Positions 15,030-23,540 of a stretch of DNA of 35,003 nucleotides are shown piece by piece (within the stretch, counting starts at the first letter, position 1; every line of letters starts with the position of its first letter). Source of the stretch: Candidatus Pullichristensenella stercorigallinarum. Its GTDB lineage: Bacteria; Bacillota; Clostridia; Christensenellales; Aristaeellaceae. A program made the translations under genes and the position numbers. The stretch covers positions 1 to 35,003 of the forward strand of contig DVFZ01000061.1 in the NCBI GenBank assembly GCA_018712945.1, read 5' to 3'. The notes under the pieces are model-generated. The model was given only the letters and a program-made list of their open reading frames with translations, ran no database searches and was not told the origin of the DNA.

Positions 15030-16391
15030 TTAACCGGGAGGCGCGGACGCTTCACGGGCGCGCGGCGACAAATCCATAAACCAGGTATACTCGCCCTTCC
15101 AGCCGAGTTTCACCGTGCCCAGCGCACCATTGCGCTGCTTGGCCACGATGATCTCGGCGATATTTTTTTCAGCGGTTTCCGGCTCGTAGTAGTCCTCGCG
15201 GTGAATAAACATCACCACGTCCGCGTCCTGCTCGATGGCGCCGGATTCGCGGATGTCGGAAAGCATCGGCCGGTGGTTGGCGCGGCCCGTGGGCGCGCGG
15301 GAGAGCTGGGAAAGCGCAATGACCGGCACGCCCAGTTCCGTGGCCAGGCCCTTGAGCGAGCGGGAAATGGCCGAAACCTCCTCCTGACGGCTTCCAAAGC
15401 GGCCGGAGGCGGTCATGAGCTGTATATAGTCGATCATAATCAGATCCAGCCCCTGTTCAAGCTGGAGCCTGCGCGCCTTGGAACGTACCTCGGCCACGGT
15501 TACGCCCGAAGATGCGTCCACAAACATGCCGCTGGGGCCAATGCCAATCATCGCCTCGGAGAGCTTGCCCCATTCGTCGTCGGAAATCTGGCCGCGGCGC
15601 ACGCGCTGCATATCCACCTTCGCCTCGGTGCAAAGCATGCGCATGGCGAGCTGCTCGGCGGGCATTTCCAGCGAGAACACCGCCGTCTTTTTCCCGGCGC
15701 GGATAGCCGCGTTTTCGACGATGTTCATGCCGAAGCTGGTCTTGCCCATGGAAGGCCGCGCGGCGATGAGCACCAGCTCGCCCCCGTGCAGGCCGGTGAG
15801 CAGGTCGTCCAGCTCCGTATAGCCGGTGGGCACGCCTTCAATGCGGCCGTGGTTTTTCACCAGCTCTTCAATCTTTTCAAAGGTGGCAAGCAGCACCGGC
15901 TGGATGGGCTGGAGCTGCTCGCCGCCCTTGCGCATGGTGATATCGTAAATGGCGCGCTCTGCTTCTTCGAGGATCTCGCGCGTTTCACGCTCGCCGTCAT
16001 AGCTGGCGTTGAGGATGCTCTCGGCAGCGCGGATGAGCTTGCGCAGGGTGGATTTTTCATCCACAATGCGTATGTAGGCGCGCACATTCGACGCCGACGG
16101 CACCGCGCGCGCCAGTTCAATCAGGTATTGCGCGCCGCCCACCGCCTCCAGCTTGCCCCGGCGGGCAAGCTCGGCATCCAGCGTCACCAAGTCGATGGCG
16201 CGGCCGGATTCCGACAGCGTGCGCATGGCGGAAAAGACCTCGCGGTTGGCAGGGTCGTAAAAATCGTCGTCTGTCAGCGATTCCATGGCCAACAGCGCCG
16301 CTTCATTAGAGCGCAGCATCGCCCCCAACACCGACCGTTCGGATTCGGGATGGTTGGGCACGGTGCGCGCCTCATGGGTAAACTGCTCCAT
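15030..16391 (-). CDS. dnaB: Replicative DNA helicase DnaB
   Basis: The hexameric helicase that unwinds DNA at the replication fork (called DnaC in Bacillus). It has 453 residues, normal for an intein-free protein. The N-terminal DnaB domain begins at VPNHPESERSVLGAML, the linker covers about 150-185, and the RecA-like domain follows with Walker A ARPSMGKTS near 211-219. The Walker B region LIMIDYIQLM and the conserved SRSLKGLATEL and ALSQLSR motifs are also present. The start at ATG 16391 lies 1 base after the rplI stop, so translation is likely coupled; a TTG at 16406 would overlap rplI. The rplI-dnaB order is typical of Bacillota. Confidence 0.96.
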   Translation of the reverse strand: MEQFTHEARTVPNHPESERSVLGAMLRSNEAALLAMESLTDDDFYDPANREVFSAMRTLSESGRAIDLVTLDAELARRGKLEAVGGAQYLIELARAVPSASNVRAYIRIVDEKSTLRKLIRAAESILNASYDGERETREILEEAERAIYDITMRKGGEQLQPIQPVLLATFEKIEELVKNHGRIEGVPTGYTELDDLLTGLHGGELVLIAARPSMGKTSFGMNIVENAAIRAGKKTAVFSLEMPAEQLAMRMLCTEAKVDMQRVRRGQISDDEWGKLSEAMIGIGPSGMFVDASSGVTVAEVRSKARRLQLEQGLDLIMIDYIQLMTASGRFGSRQEEVSAISRSLKGLATELGVPVIALSQLSRAPTGRANHRPMLSDIRESGAIEQDADVVMFIHREDYYEPETAEKNIAEIIVAKQRNGALGTVKLGWKGEYTWFMDLSPRAREASAPPG

Positions 16392-16392
16392 G

Positions 16393-16845
16393 CTACTTGC
16401 TCTCAACCGTCACATTGACCAGCATGCGCGCGCTCACTCCGGCAGTCAGGCGCACGGTGCACAGCACCTGCCCGGCGGTCTTGACCGGCTCCTCCAGCTC
16501 GATGCGGCGCTTGTCAACCTCCACGCCATGCTGGGCCTTGAGCGCCTGGGCAATCTGCTCGTTGGTGATCGCGCCGTAGAGCTTGCCGCCCTCGCCGCCG
16601 CGCGCTGTGAGCTTGATGACCTTGCCCTTGAGGGCGCGCGCGGTTTCCTCGGCCTCGGCCAAACGCACGGCTTCGCGGTGTTTCTCCGCCTTGCGCGCGC
16701 TTTCTACGGCGTTTAGCGCCTCAGCCGTGGCCTCGCGCGCCAGCTTGCGCGGCAGGAGAAAATTGCGCGCGTAGCCGTCGGACACTTCCACAATCTGATC
16801 CTTCTTGCCCGTTCCCTTTACGTCTTGAAGCAGGATCACCTTCAT
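16393..16845 (-). CDS. rplI: 50S ribosomal protein L9
   Basis: L9 binds 23S rRNA at the base of the L1 stalk and helps maintain reading frame. The 150 residues are standard. The N-terminal [20 protein letters not shown] and [14 protein letters not shown] are diagnostic. A long connecting helix (about 40-75) and a C-terminal domain with [15 protein letters not shown] follow. ATG 16845 is preceded by AAGGAGGAG. dnaB begins 1 base after its stop. The upstream gene is yybS-like, 149 bases away; the gdpP gene often found between them is absent. Confidence 0.97.
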   Translation of the reverse strand: MKVILLQDVKGTGKKDQIVEVSDGYARNFLLPRKLAREATAEALNAVESARKAEKHREAVRLAEAEETARALKGKVIKLTARGGEGGKLYGAITNEQIAQALKAQHGVEVDKRRIELEEPVKTAGQVLCTVRLTAGVSARMLVNVTVESK

Positions 16846-16994
16846 AACCGTTTCTCCTCCTTGTCATACTGCGTATGTTTCAAGAATACATAGCGTATAT
16901 TTTCGTTCCGGCACGGTTTGGCGGAGAGAGGCGCAAAGCGCTGCCCATGCGGAAAGGACGCCCGTTGGCGTTCGTTTTCCAAACGGGAGCCGCA

Positions 16995-18110
16995 TCAGTT
17001 GCCCGCGCCGGCGTCGCCATCGTCGTGGTCGTCGGGGAATTCATCCCCGTCGCCGCGTTCCCTGCGGCGGTGTTCCAGATAGCGCGTCACTGCGCCATGC
17101 GTGGGGCCGAACAGCGCCGAAACCATGCCGTAATACACCATCAACTCGCTCAGCGGCGCGACCAGCAGCAAAACCACAATCAAAAACGCCCGCGCCCCTG
17201 GCCGAACGCCCATCGCGCCCAAACGCCGCTCCAGCGAGCCGACAGCCTGCACGCGGAAGGCCAGCGCCGCAAGCATTTGCACGGCCACGCACACGCTCTG
17301 CGCCTGCGAAACCGGGGAAAGGGCAGATACAATCAACGCCGCCACAAAGGAAACCGCCGCGCAGACGGCCAGGGAACCGGACAGATGCCATCCGGAAAGC
17401 GGCATCCAGCGGCCCTTTTCCAGCCTTCCTTCGCGGTCGAGGCAGCGCATCGGCCAGGCGGCGCACAAAAGCGCCGTGAGCGCCGCCGAGGAAAGCAGCA
17501 TGCCCGTCATATACAGCGCCAACGTATTGCGCACCATCTCCGTCAGCGAGGCGATGCCGCGCGCACGCTCGGTGGGATCCATGAACCCAAGGTTATAGGT
17601 GAGAAAGTTGAGCGCCGCCGGCGTTTCCCCACCATAAATGAGCGATAAAAACACATCTTGCATGCCTGAAGGCATGGATTCAATCTGACCGCGTAACAGA
17701 TTGGCGATGTAGTCGGCCAGGTTCGTGCCCGCCGCCCAGCGCGCCGCGGCCACCGACAGCGCCGCGCAAAGCATCCAAATCGGGATGCTCAGGCGCAGCA
17801 CATCCGCCAGAGAACGCCCGCCCTGCACCAGCCATAGCGTCGCCAGCAGCGGCGCCACCAGCAGAAGCAGCACAACCGCGGCCAACGCCGGCCCGAAAAA
17901 AGCATAGGCCGCGCCGGTTTGCGCGAGGCAGGAAACAACCGCCGGCCATACGCCCGCAAAAGCGTAGAGCCGCGCCGTCAATACCGGCGCCAGGAATAAA
18001 AGCGAGGCGAACGCGAGCATATATGGCGAGAGCGCGCCCAGCGCCAGGCCCAACAACACGCCTCCAATCAGCCTGCCGCGCGTGCGGCCCGGCGCTTTCA
18101 TTTCAGCCAA
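16995..18110 (-). CDS. YybS-like DUF2232 membrane protein
   Basis: A 371-residue integral membrane protein with about eight hydrophobic segments. It starts with RLIGGVLLGLALGALSPYML and ends with a charged cytoplasmic tail rich in Asp and Glu. Assignment to the YybS/DUF2232 family rests on its topology, length, and position just upstream of rplI and dnaB, as in other Bacillota; its function is unknown. The TTG at 18110 is the likely start because GGAGGAA lies at 18122-18116 with 7 bases of spacing, while the in-frame ATG at 18101 would be 16 bases away. A strong promoter lies at 18164-18192. The 149-base gap to rplI has no clear terminator, so readthrough into rplI-dnaB is possible. Confidence 0.8.
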   Translation of the reverse strand: MAEMKAPGRTRGRLIGGVLLGLALGALSPYMLAFASLLFLAPVLTARLYAFAGVWPAVVSCLAQTGAAYAFFGPALAAVVLLLLVAPLLATLWLVQGGRSLADVLRLSIPIWMLCAALSVAAARWAAGTNLADYIANLLRGQIESMPSGMQDVFLSLIYGGETPAALNFLTYNLGFMDPTERARGIASLTEMVRNTLALYMTGMLLSSAALTALLCAAWPMRCLDREGRLEKGRWMPLSGWHLSGSLAVCAAVSFVAALIVSALSPVSQAQSVCVAVQMLAALAFRVQAVGSLERRLGAMGVRPGARAFLIVVLLLVAPLSELMVYYGMVSALFGPTHGAVTRYLEHRRRERGDGDEFPDDHDDGDAGAGN

Positions 18111-18163
18111 AGGTCTTCCTCCGCATTTTTTCTGCCCGCAGGCTTGCGCCCGTGGCAGGATTC

Positions 18164-18192
18164 ATTATAACACGAAACGCGCGCGGCGTAAA
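18164..18192 (-). promoter_or_regulatory. Promoter of the yybS-like gene
   Basis: On the minus strand TTTACG (18192-18187), a 17-base spacer and TATAAT (18169-18164). The -35 lies within one copy of a 16-base direct repeat, GCGCGCGGCGTAAAGG (18179-18194 and 18281-18296). Confidence 0.75.
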
Positions 18193-18267
18193 GGCAACGC
18201 TTATAAATCAGGCTCACCCGACGGACGAATCCTGCGCCAAGCACGCAGCCTCCCGGCGGCAAATCAG

Positions 18268-18321
18268 GGCTTTACAGGCGGCGCGCGGCGTAAAGGGCGC
18301 CGCAGCGCCGCCTGTAAAGCC
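18268..18321. repeat. Perfect 16-bp inverted repeat
   Basis: GGCTTTACAGGCGGCG (18268-18283) pairs exactly with CGCCGCCTGTAAAGCC (18306-18321). The loop carries the second copy of the 16-base direct repeat found at the yybS promoter. It lacks a T run on either strand, so it is not a standard terminator. Confidence 0.7.
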
Positions 18322-18330
18322 TTTGCTATG

Positions 18331-18364
18331 CAAAAAATGCAAAAACCGCCCACAAAGGGCGGTT
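18331..18364 (-). terminator. Intrinsic terminator of yajC
   Basis: On the minus strand AACCGCCC (18364-18357), a five-base loop, GGGCGGTT (18351-18344), then TTT, GCA and a further six T residues. It lies 17 bases beyond the yajC stop. Confidence 0.85.
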
Positions 18365-18381
18365 GAAGGCTGAACAGCAGC

Positions 18382-18756
18382 TTACACCTGCGGCTCGGCG
18401 TCGTTTTCTACGGGCGCGTCCTCGACGCTGCGGATCGCCCAGCGCGCCATGACCATCTGATTCTTGGCGGAACCGACGGCCAAGGTGACGGTATCGTCCT
18501 TAATGGAAACGATGGTGCCATAAATGCCGCCGATGGTGCAAATACGGTCGCCCGCTTTGAGGGCATTGAGCATTTCCTTGACCTTCTTGTCCTTCTTGCG
18601 CTGCGGGCGGATGAGGAGGAAGTAGAAGATCGCCACCATCACCACCAACATGATGATGGTACTGATCATGCCGCCGCTCTGCGCCGCCGCGTCGGTCGTG
18701 GTCGCCGTACCGGCCGTTTCCGCGAAGGCCGTGAGAAGATTGTTCCAGTTCAACAT
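18382..18756 (-). CDS. yajC: Preprotein translocase accessory subunit YajC
   Basis: YajC is a small single-pass membrane protein that associates with SecDF and the Sec translocon. It has 124 residues. An N-terminal stretch rich in Ala and Thr precedes the membrane helix IIMLVVMVAIFYFLLI (about 33-48), followed by the family signature RPQRKKDKKVKEMLNALKAG and GIYGTIVSI. ATG 18756 has AAAGGGG 8 bases upstream. It has its own promoter (18802-18830) and terminator, so although it follows tgt as in many genomes, it is transcribed at least partly alone. secD and secF are not in this window. Confidence 0.94.
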   Translation of the reverse strand: MLNWNNLLTAFAETAGTATTTDAAAQSGGMISTIIMLVVMVAIFYFLLIRPQRKKDKKVKEMLNALKAGDRICTIGGIYGTIVSIKDDTVTLAVGSAKNQMVMARWAIRSVEDAPVENDAEPQV

Positions 18757-18801
18757 GTTCAGACCCCTTTGCAATTCTGATAATATAAATGCCTGAAAGA
18801 C

Positions 18802-18830
18802 ATTATATCCCAATTTGGAGACAAATACAA
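18802..18830 (-). promoter_or_regulatory. Promoter of yajC
   Basis: On the minus strand TTGTAT (18830-18825), a 17-base spacer and a perfect TATAAT (18807-18802), 46 bases upstream of the ATG at 18756. Confidence 0.75.
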
Positions 18831-18925
18831 CTTTTTATCTTCAATTTAGTGTGTCGGGATTGTAAAAGTTTCCTGATGGTTTGAAAGATGGGGCTATATG
18901 AGCCGGATCCTGGGAACCCATAGCA

Positions 18926-18954
18926 TTTCCGCAAGCCACACTGGCTGGCGGAAA
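18926..18954. other. Stem-loop between tgt and yajC
   Basis: TTTCCGC-A-AGCCA pairs with TGGCT-G-GCGGAAA with one A-G mismatch and the loop CAC. No T run follows on either strand. It may stabilise the 3' end of the tgt message or terminate it weakly. Confidence 0.45.
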
Positions 18955-19007
18955 CGAAGCCGGCGCACAAGAGCGGCGCCTGCCGCAGACACCCGGACAG
19001 CCGCGCT

Positions 19008-20162
<1,155 letters not shown>

Positions 20163-20175
20163 TCATGGCAGACAC

Positions 20176-20208
20176 AAAAAAACGGCGACCATGCGCTCTG
20201 GTCGCCGG
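20176..20208 (-). terminator. Intrinsic terminator of the Ig-domain gene
   Basis: On the minus strand CGGCGACC (20207-20200), a nine-base loop, GGTCGCCG (20190-20183) and a run of seven T residues. It lies just beyond the stop of the gene at 20223. Confidence 0.9.
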
Positions 20209-20222
20209 AAACAGGCTCAAAA

Positions 20223-20687
20223 TCAGGCCGCGCGGCGGCGCAATAGTTTTGCCGAAAGCGCGACAACGGCCACGGCCAGCACCGCAAACGCTACGCCCAC
20301 TGGAAGGGAATCATCGCCCGATTTGGGCACCGTATCGTCGATCACGCGCGCGGCGATATCCATGCTCAACAGCATACTCCCATCCGCGTCAAAGGCGTCG
20401 AGGCGGTATACGCCCGCATCCTCCACGGAGGCATTGACGATATTATAAACGCGCTGGTTGGCGCCCTCGATGGGCGCATCGTTGAAATACCACTGGTAAG
20501 AGGCTGGCGACACGCCTTCGATGTTGACTTCCATCGAAAGATCCTCCCCCGCGTCCACCACCGCGTCCTGTGTCATATGAGACACGCGCATGGTGACCGT
20601 TGTGGAAATAACGCCCTCCGCGCAAGCGCAGCCAAAGAGCAGCGCAAGCGCCAGCAACAAAGCCACGCAGATCGTCCTTCTTTTCAC
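20223..20687 (-). CDS. Exported Ig-fold protein with sortase-like C-terminal anchor
   Basis: A 154-residue surface protein. The signal peptide covers about 1-22; it ends LLFGCAC, so a lipoprotein is possible although Phe at -2 is unusual. One immunoglobulin-like domain spans about 35-115, with the core Trp66 (YQWYFND) and the DAGVY motif at 90-94. The tail has VPKSGDD at 120-126, a hydrophobic helix at about 129-147 and a final RRR. That order is that of a cell-wall sorting signal, with PKSG in place of LPxTG. GTG 20687 is the start, with AAGGGG 9 bases upstream. Promoter and terminator make it a single-gene unit. No sortase is in the window. The ligand is unknown. Confidence 0.78.
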   Translation of the reverse strand: MKRRTICVALLLALALLFGCACAEGVISTTVTMRVSHMTQDAVVDAGEDLSMEVNIEGVSPASYQWYFNDAPIEGANQRVYNIVNASVEDAGVYRLDAFDADGSMLLSMDIAARVIDDTVPKSGDDSLPVGVAFAVLAVAVVALSAKLLRRRAA

Positions 20688-20737
20688 GAACGTCTACCCC
20701 TTCCGCAAATGCCTGCGGCATTCGCATTCTAGCCTAT

Positions 20738-20766
20738 ATTCTATATCAGAATACGGCAAATTTCAA
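20738..20766 (-). promoter_or_regulatory. Promoter of the Ig-domain gene
   Basis: On the minus strand TTGAAA (20766-20761), a 17-base spacer and TAGAAT (20743-20738), about 50 bases upstream of the GTG start. Confidence 0.7.
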
Positions 20767-20887
20767 CTGTTTTGCATCATTGTGCACAGTTTCGGAAAAA
20801 AATCGAAATTTTTTCATAATTATCTCCATACTATCGTAATAAAAGGCAATTAAAATGCAATATATATGTGGCAACTTCCGACATCGC

Positions 20888-20917
20888 TTTACAGGCCGCG
20901 ACGGGAAATGCTATAAT
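20888..20917 (+). promoter_or_regulatory. Promoter of the large membrane protein gene
   Basis: TTTACA (20888-20893), an 18-base spacer and a perfect TATAAT (20912-20917), 32 bases upstream of the ATG at 20949. Confidence 0.75.
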
Positions 20918-20948
20918 TCGAGAATCAACCTGAATTGCGGAGGTTTCC

Positions 20949-22901
20949 ATGGGCGGAATTTTGCTGCTGTTTGGCTTTGAGATATGCGGTTATGTATTGG
21001 CGGACGCGCTGTTCAAGCGGCGCGACGGCCTGGTGCGGCTGTGGCTGGGGCTGACAGCCGGGCTGTTGATGATGATGTGGCTGCCGTCGCTGTTCGCCTA
21101 TGCGCTGCGCTTCACGGCGGCGGCGCAGTATGCGGCGCTGGGACTGGCAGCGGCGCTGGCGGCGCTTTCGCGCCTGTTCCTCACGGAAAAGCCCGATCCT
21201 CTGAAGCTGGAGGGCGAAAGACAGCCTTTCTGTGGCGACATGCCTGCCTGGTTGCCGTTGGCGCTGGTTGTGCCTCTGTTGATGCTTTCGGTCTATCTGC
21301 AATACACGCATACGCTGCGCGAGGTGGACGGCGCTTTGCACGTGGGCCAATCCACCTACGGCGATCTCTGCCTGCATCTGGGCATCGCCACGGGCTTGCA
21401 GGGCAGCGCTTACCCGCCGGATTACACGCTGATTCAGGATGTGTTGCTGGGCTATCCCTTCCTGATGGACGCCCTTTCGGCTTCGATGATAAGCCTGGGC
21501 ACGGGTTTGGCGGCCTCGTTTGTCATTCCCGGCAGCCTGATGATGGGCCTGGTATTCCTTGGGTTTGTCATCCTTGCCTGGGAGCTGACGCATTCACGTG
21601 CGGCGGTGGTCGTGTCCTACCTGCTGATGTTTTTGAACGGCGGCCTTGGATTCTTCTATGTGCTCGACGGCGTATGGCAGGACCCGACGCTTTTCCAGAA
21701 TGTGTTCACCGGCTATTACGCCGCCCCCGCCAACATGGTGGAAAACAACATCCGCTGGGTAAACGTCATTTGCGATATGATGATCCCCCAGCGCACGCTG
21801 CTGGCGGGCTGGACGATGGTCGTCCCCGCCCTGTATCTATTGTCGTTGGCACTGCGCGAGGGCAACAGGCGGCTGTATATCATCCTTGGTGTGTTGGCCG
21901 GGGCAATGCCGATGATCCACACGCATTCGTTCTTCGCGCTGGCGCTGATTTCGGCGGGCTGTCTTTTGTGGACGCTGCTGCACGCTGAAGACCGCAAAAA
22001 AGTGCTCATTGATTACGCCCTCTACGCGGGCATCGCGGCGGCGCTGGCCCTGCCCCAGGTTTTAACCTGGTCCATTCCGCAGACGGTGGGCGGCAGCGCC
22101 ACCACCGGTTCGCTCTCGTTGCGCTTTAACTGGGTCAATTACGACACCGCCACCGGCCGTCTCATCGACGGGTACTTCTGGTTCTGGATCAAGAATGTCG
22201 GTCCGGTGTATCTGCTGATGGTGCCGGCGGCGCTGCTGTGCAAGGGGCGCGGGCGCGCGTTGTCGCTGGGCGCCCTATTTGTATACGTGACGGCGGAGCT
22301 GATACAATTCCAGCCAAACCCCTACGACAACAACAAGCTGTTTTACGTGGCGTTCATGCTGATGCTGCCGCTGGTCGGAAACTATCTCGTAACCGTTTGG
22401 AGACGGCTGCGCGGCATTCCCGGGCGTGCGCTGTTGGCGGCGGTATTTCTGGCGGTGTCGCTGACCTCGGGCGCGCTGTCGCTGGCGCGCGAAGCGGTAT
22501 CGGATTACCAGCTCTTTTCGGCAGACGAAGTGGCGGCGGTGGAATACATCCGCGACGAGCTGCCCGCCGACGCGGTATACCTCACCGGCGACCAGCATAA
22601 CAACCTTGTCGCGGCCCTGGCCGGGCGGCAGATTGTCTGTGGCACTGGCAGCTATCTGTACTTCCACGGCATCAATTATGAGCAGGCCGCCCTTGACGAG
22701 CGGCAAATGCTGGAAAACCCCTCCCAGAACCTTGACCTGTTTGCCCAGTATGGCGTGGACTATGTGGTCATCACCAACAGCGAGCGCTACAATTACGCTC
22801 TGGATGAGGCCTATTTTGCGGAAAACTGGCCGCTTGTCTACGCAGAGGGCTCGGTCAGCATTTATGCCGCTCCGGAAAATGACGAGAATTTGCCGGAATG
22901 A
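20949..22901 (+). CDS. Large polytopic membrane protein, probable GT-C type glycosyltransferase
   Basis: A 650-residue protein with roughly a dozen hydrophobic helices across residues 1-510, then a soluble C-terminal domain (about 520-650). The layout, a many-helix membrane domain and an extracytoplasmic tail, resembles GT-C enzymes that transfer sugars from lipid-linked donors. The first loop after the early helices carries acidic residues (HTLREVDGALHVG, then TYGDLCLHLGIATG), placed like the catalytic loop of that class; this is inference. The tail contains YIRDELPADAVYLTGD and YGVDYVVITNSERY, patterns also seen in such proteins. ATG 20949 has GGAGG 5 bases upstream. It has its own promoter, divergent from the Ig-domain gene. 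An unrelated transporter cannot be excluded. Confidence 0.65.
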   Translation: MGGILLLFGFEICGYVLADALFKRRDGLVRLWLGLTAGLLMMMWLPSLFAYALRFTAAAQYAALGLAAALAALSRLFLTEKPDPLKLEGERQPFCGDMPAWLPLALVVPLLMLSVYLQYTHTLREVDGALHVGQSTYGDLCLHLGIATGLQGSAYPPDYTLIQDVLLGYPFLMDALSASMISLGTGLAASFVIPGSLMMGLVFLGFVILAWELTHSRAAVVVSYLLMFLNGGLGFFYVLDGVWQDPTLFQNVFTGYYAAPANMVENNIRWVNVICDMMIPQRTLLAGWTMVVPALYLLSLALREGNRRLYIILGVLAGAMPMIHTHSFFALALISAGCLLWTLLHAEDRKKVLIDYALYAGIAAALALPQVLTWSIPQTVGGSATTGSLSLRFNWVNYDTATGRLIDGYFWFWIKNVGPVYLLMVPAALLCKGRGRALSLGALFVYVTAELIQFQPNPYDNNKLFYVAFMLMLPLVGNYLVTVWRRLRGIPGRALLAAVFLAVSLTSGALSLAREAVSDYQLFSADEVAAVEYIRDELPADAVYLTGDQHNNLVAALAGRQIVCGTGSYLYFHGINYEQAALDERQMLENPSQNLDLFAQYGVDYVVITNSERYNYALDEAYFAENWPLVYAEGSVSIYAAPENDENLPE

Positions 22902-22925
22902 CCCGGAATTGTGCCTGGTTTGCGC

Positions 22926-22954
22926 TTGCGTTTCATCGCAAATGCGCATAGAAT
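22926..22954 (+). promoter_or_regulatory. Promoter of the MarR gene, with overlapping inverted repeat
   Basis: TTGCGT (22926-22931), a 17-base spacer and TAGAAT (22949-22954). An imperfect inverted repeat runs from 22921 to 22948: TGCGC-TTGCG on the left, CGCAA-AT-GCGCA on the right. It covers the -35 and spacer, so it is a plausible autoregulatory site. Confidence 0.6.
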
Positions 22955-23005
22955 GTTTATATGGGAATATGAATACGCGCCATAGCGCTTGCGGAGGTGT
23001 GCGTC

Positions 23006-23479
23006 ATGAGCGATTTAAACAGGGATGAAAAAAGGAATGCGATGCTGGGGCATCTATACGATATGCTGTTTCAGGCATGGCCGCTGATGCGGCGCAAGCT
23101 GTTACCCCCGCCCACTTTGCAGGCCGAGTTTGGCATGCCGCTTTCCCATGTGCAGGTGCTGGTAATGCTGGATCACCGCGGCTCTTTATCCATTACGGAA
23201 ATCTCCCGCAGCTTCGGCATTGCCAAGCCGAACATCACCCCGCTGGTAGACCGGCTGATTGAAGAAGGGCTGGTCATGCGCGAACGCAACAGCGCCGACC
23301 GGCGCGTGGTCAACGTGGTGATCTGTGAGGAGGGGCGCAAGCGCCTTTCGCAAATTTATCGCGGGCTGTGCGACCATCTGTTTGATTGGACATGCGCGCT
23401 GGATGAAGAGGATTTGCGCGCCTTTAACGAGGCGCTGGAAACCATCGTCCGCCTTTTGAGCACGCAGCCGGAGGCGTGA
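23006..23479 (+). CDS. MarR-family transcriptional regulator
   Basis: A 157-residue dimeric winged-helix repressor of the MarR class. The DNA-binding part is clear: SITEISRSFGIAKPNITPLV is the helix-turn-helix, followed by DRLIEEGLVMRE and the wing SADRRVVNV. The flanking helices for dimerisation are at the N- and C-termini. ATG 23006 has GGAGG 8 bases upstream; an in-frame GTG at 22997 overlaps that site. The promoter at 22926-22954 overlaps an inverted repeat that may be its own operator. The lipoprotein gene follows 61 bases downstream without a clear promoter, so it may be a cotranscribed target. The effector is unknown. Confidence 0.9.
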   Translation: MSDLNRDEKRNAMLGHLYDMLFQAWPLMRRKLLPPPTLQAEFGMPLSHVQVLVMLDHRGSLSITEISRSFGIAKPNITPLVDRLIEEGLVMRERNSADRRVVNVVICEEGRKRLSQIYRGLCDHLFDWTCALDEEDLRAFNEALETIVRLLSTQPEA

Positions 23480-23540
23480 ACCAAAGCCGTTGTATCTTCG
23501 TCTAACAGTAAGCAGGATTCCATTTTCTGGAGGGACGCAT

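Noticed and set aside
14886-16418. A 510-codon plus-strand open frame over dnaB
   Set aside because: dnaB on the other strand is certain, and the open frame starts inside the zinc-ribbon gene in another phase.
18926-18954. Stem-loop after tgt as a riboswitch or terminator
   Set aside because: It has one mismatch, no T run and no match to a preQ1 or other riboswitch pattern that I can recognise. It is kept only as an unnamed stem-loop.
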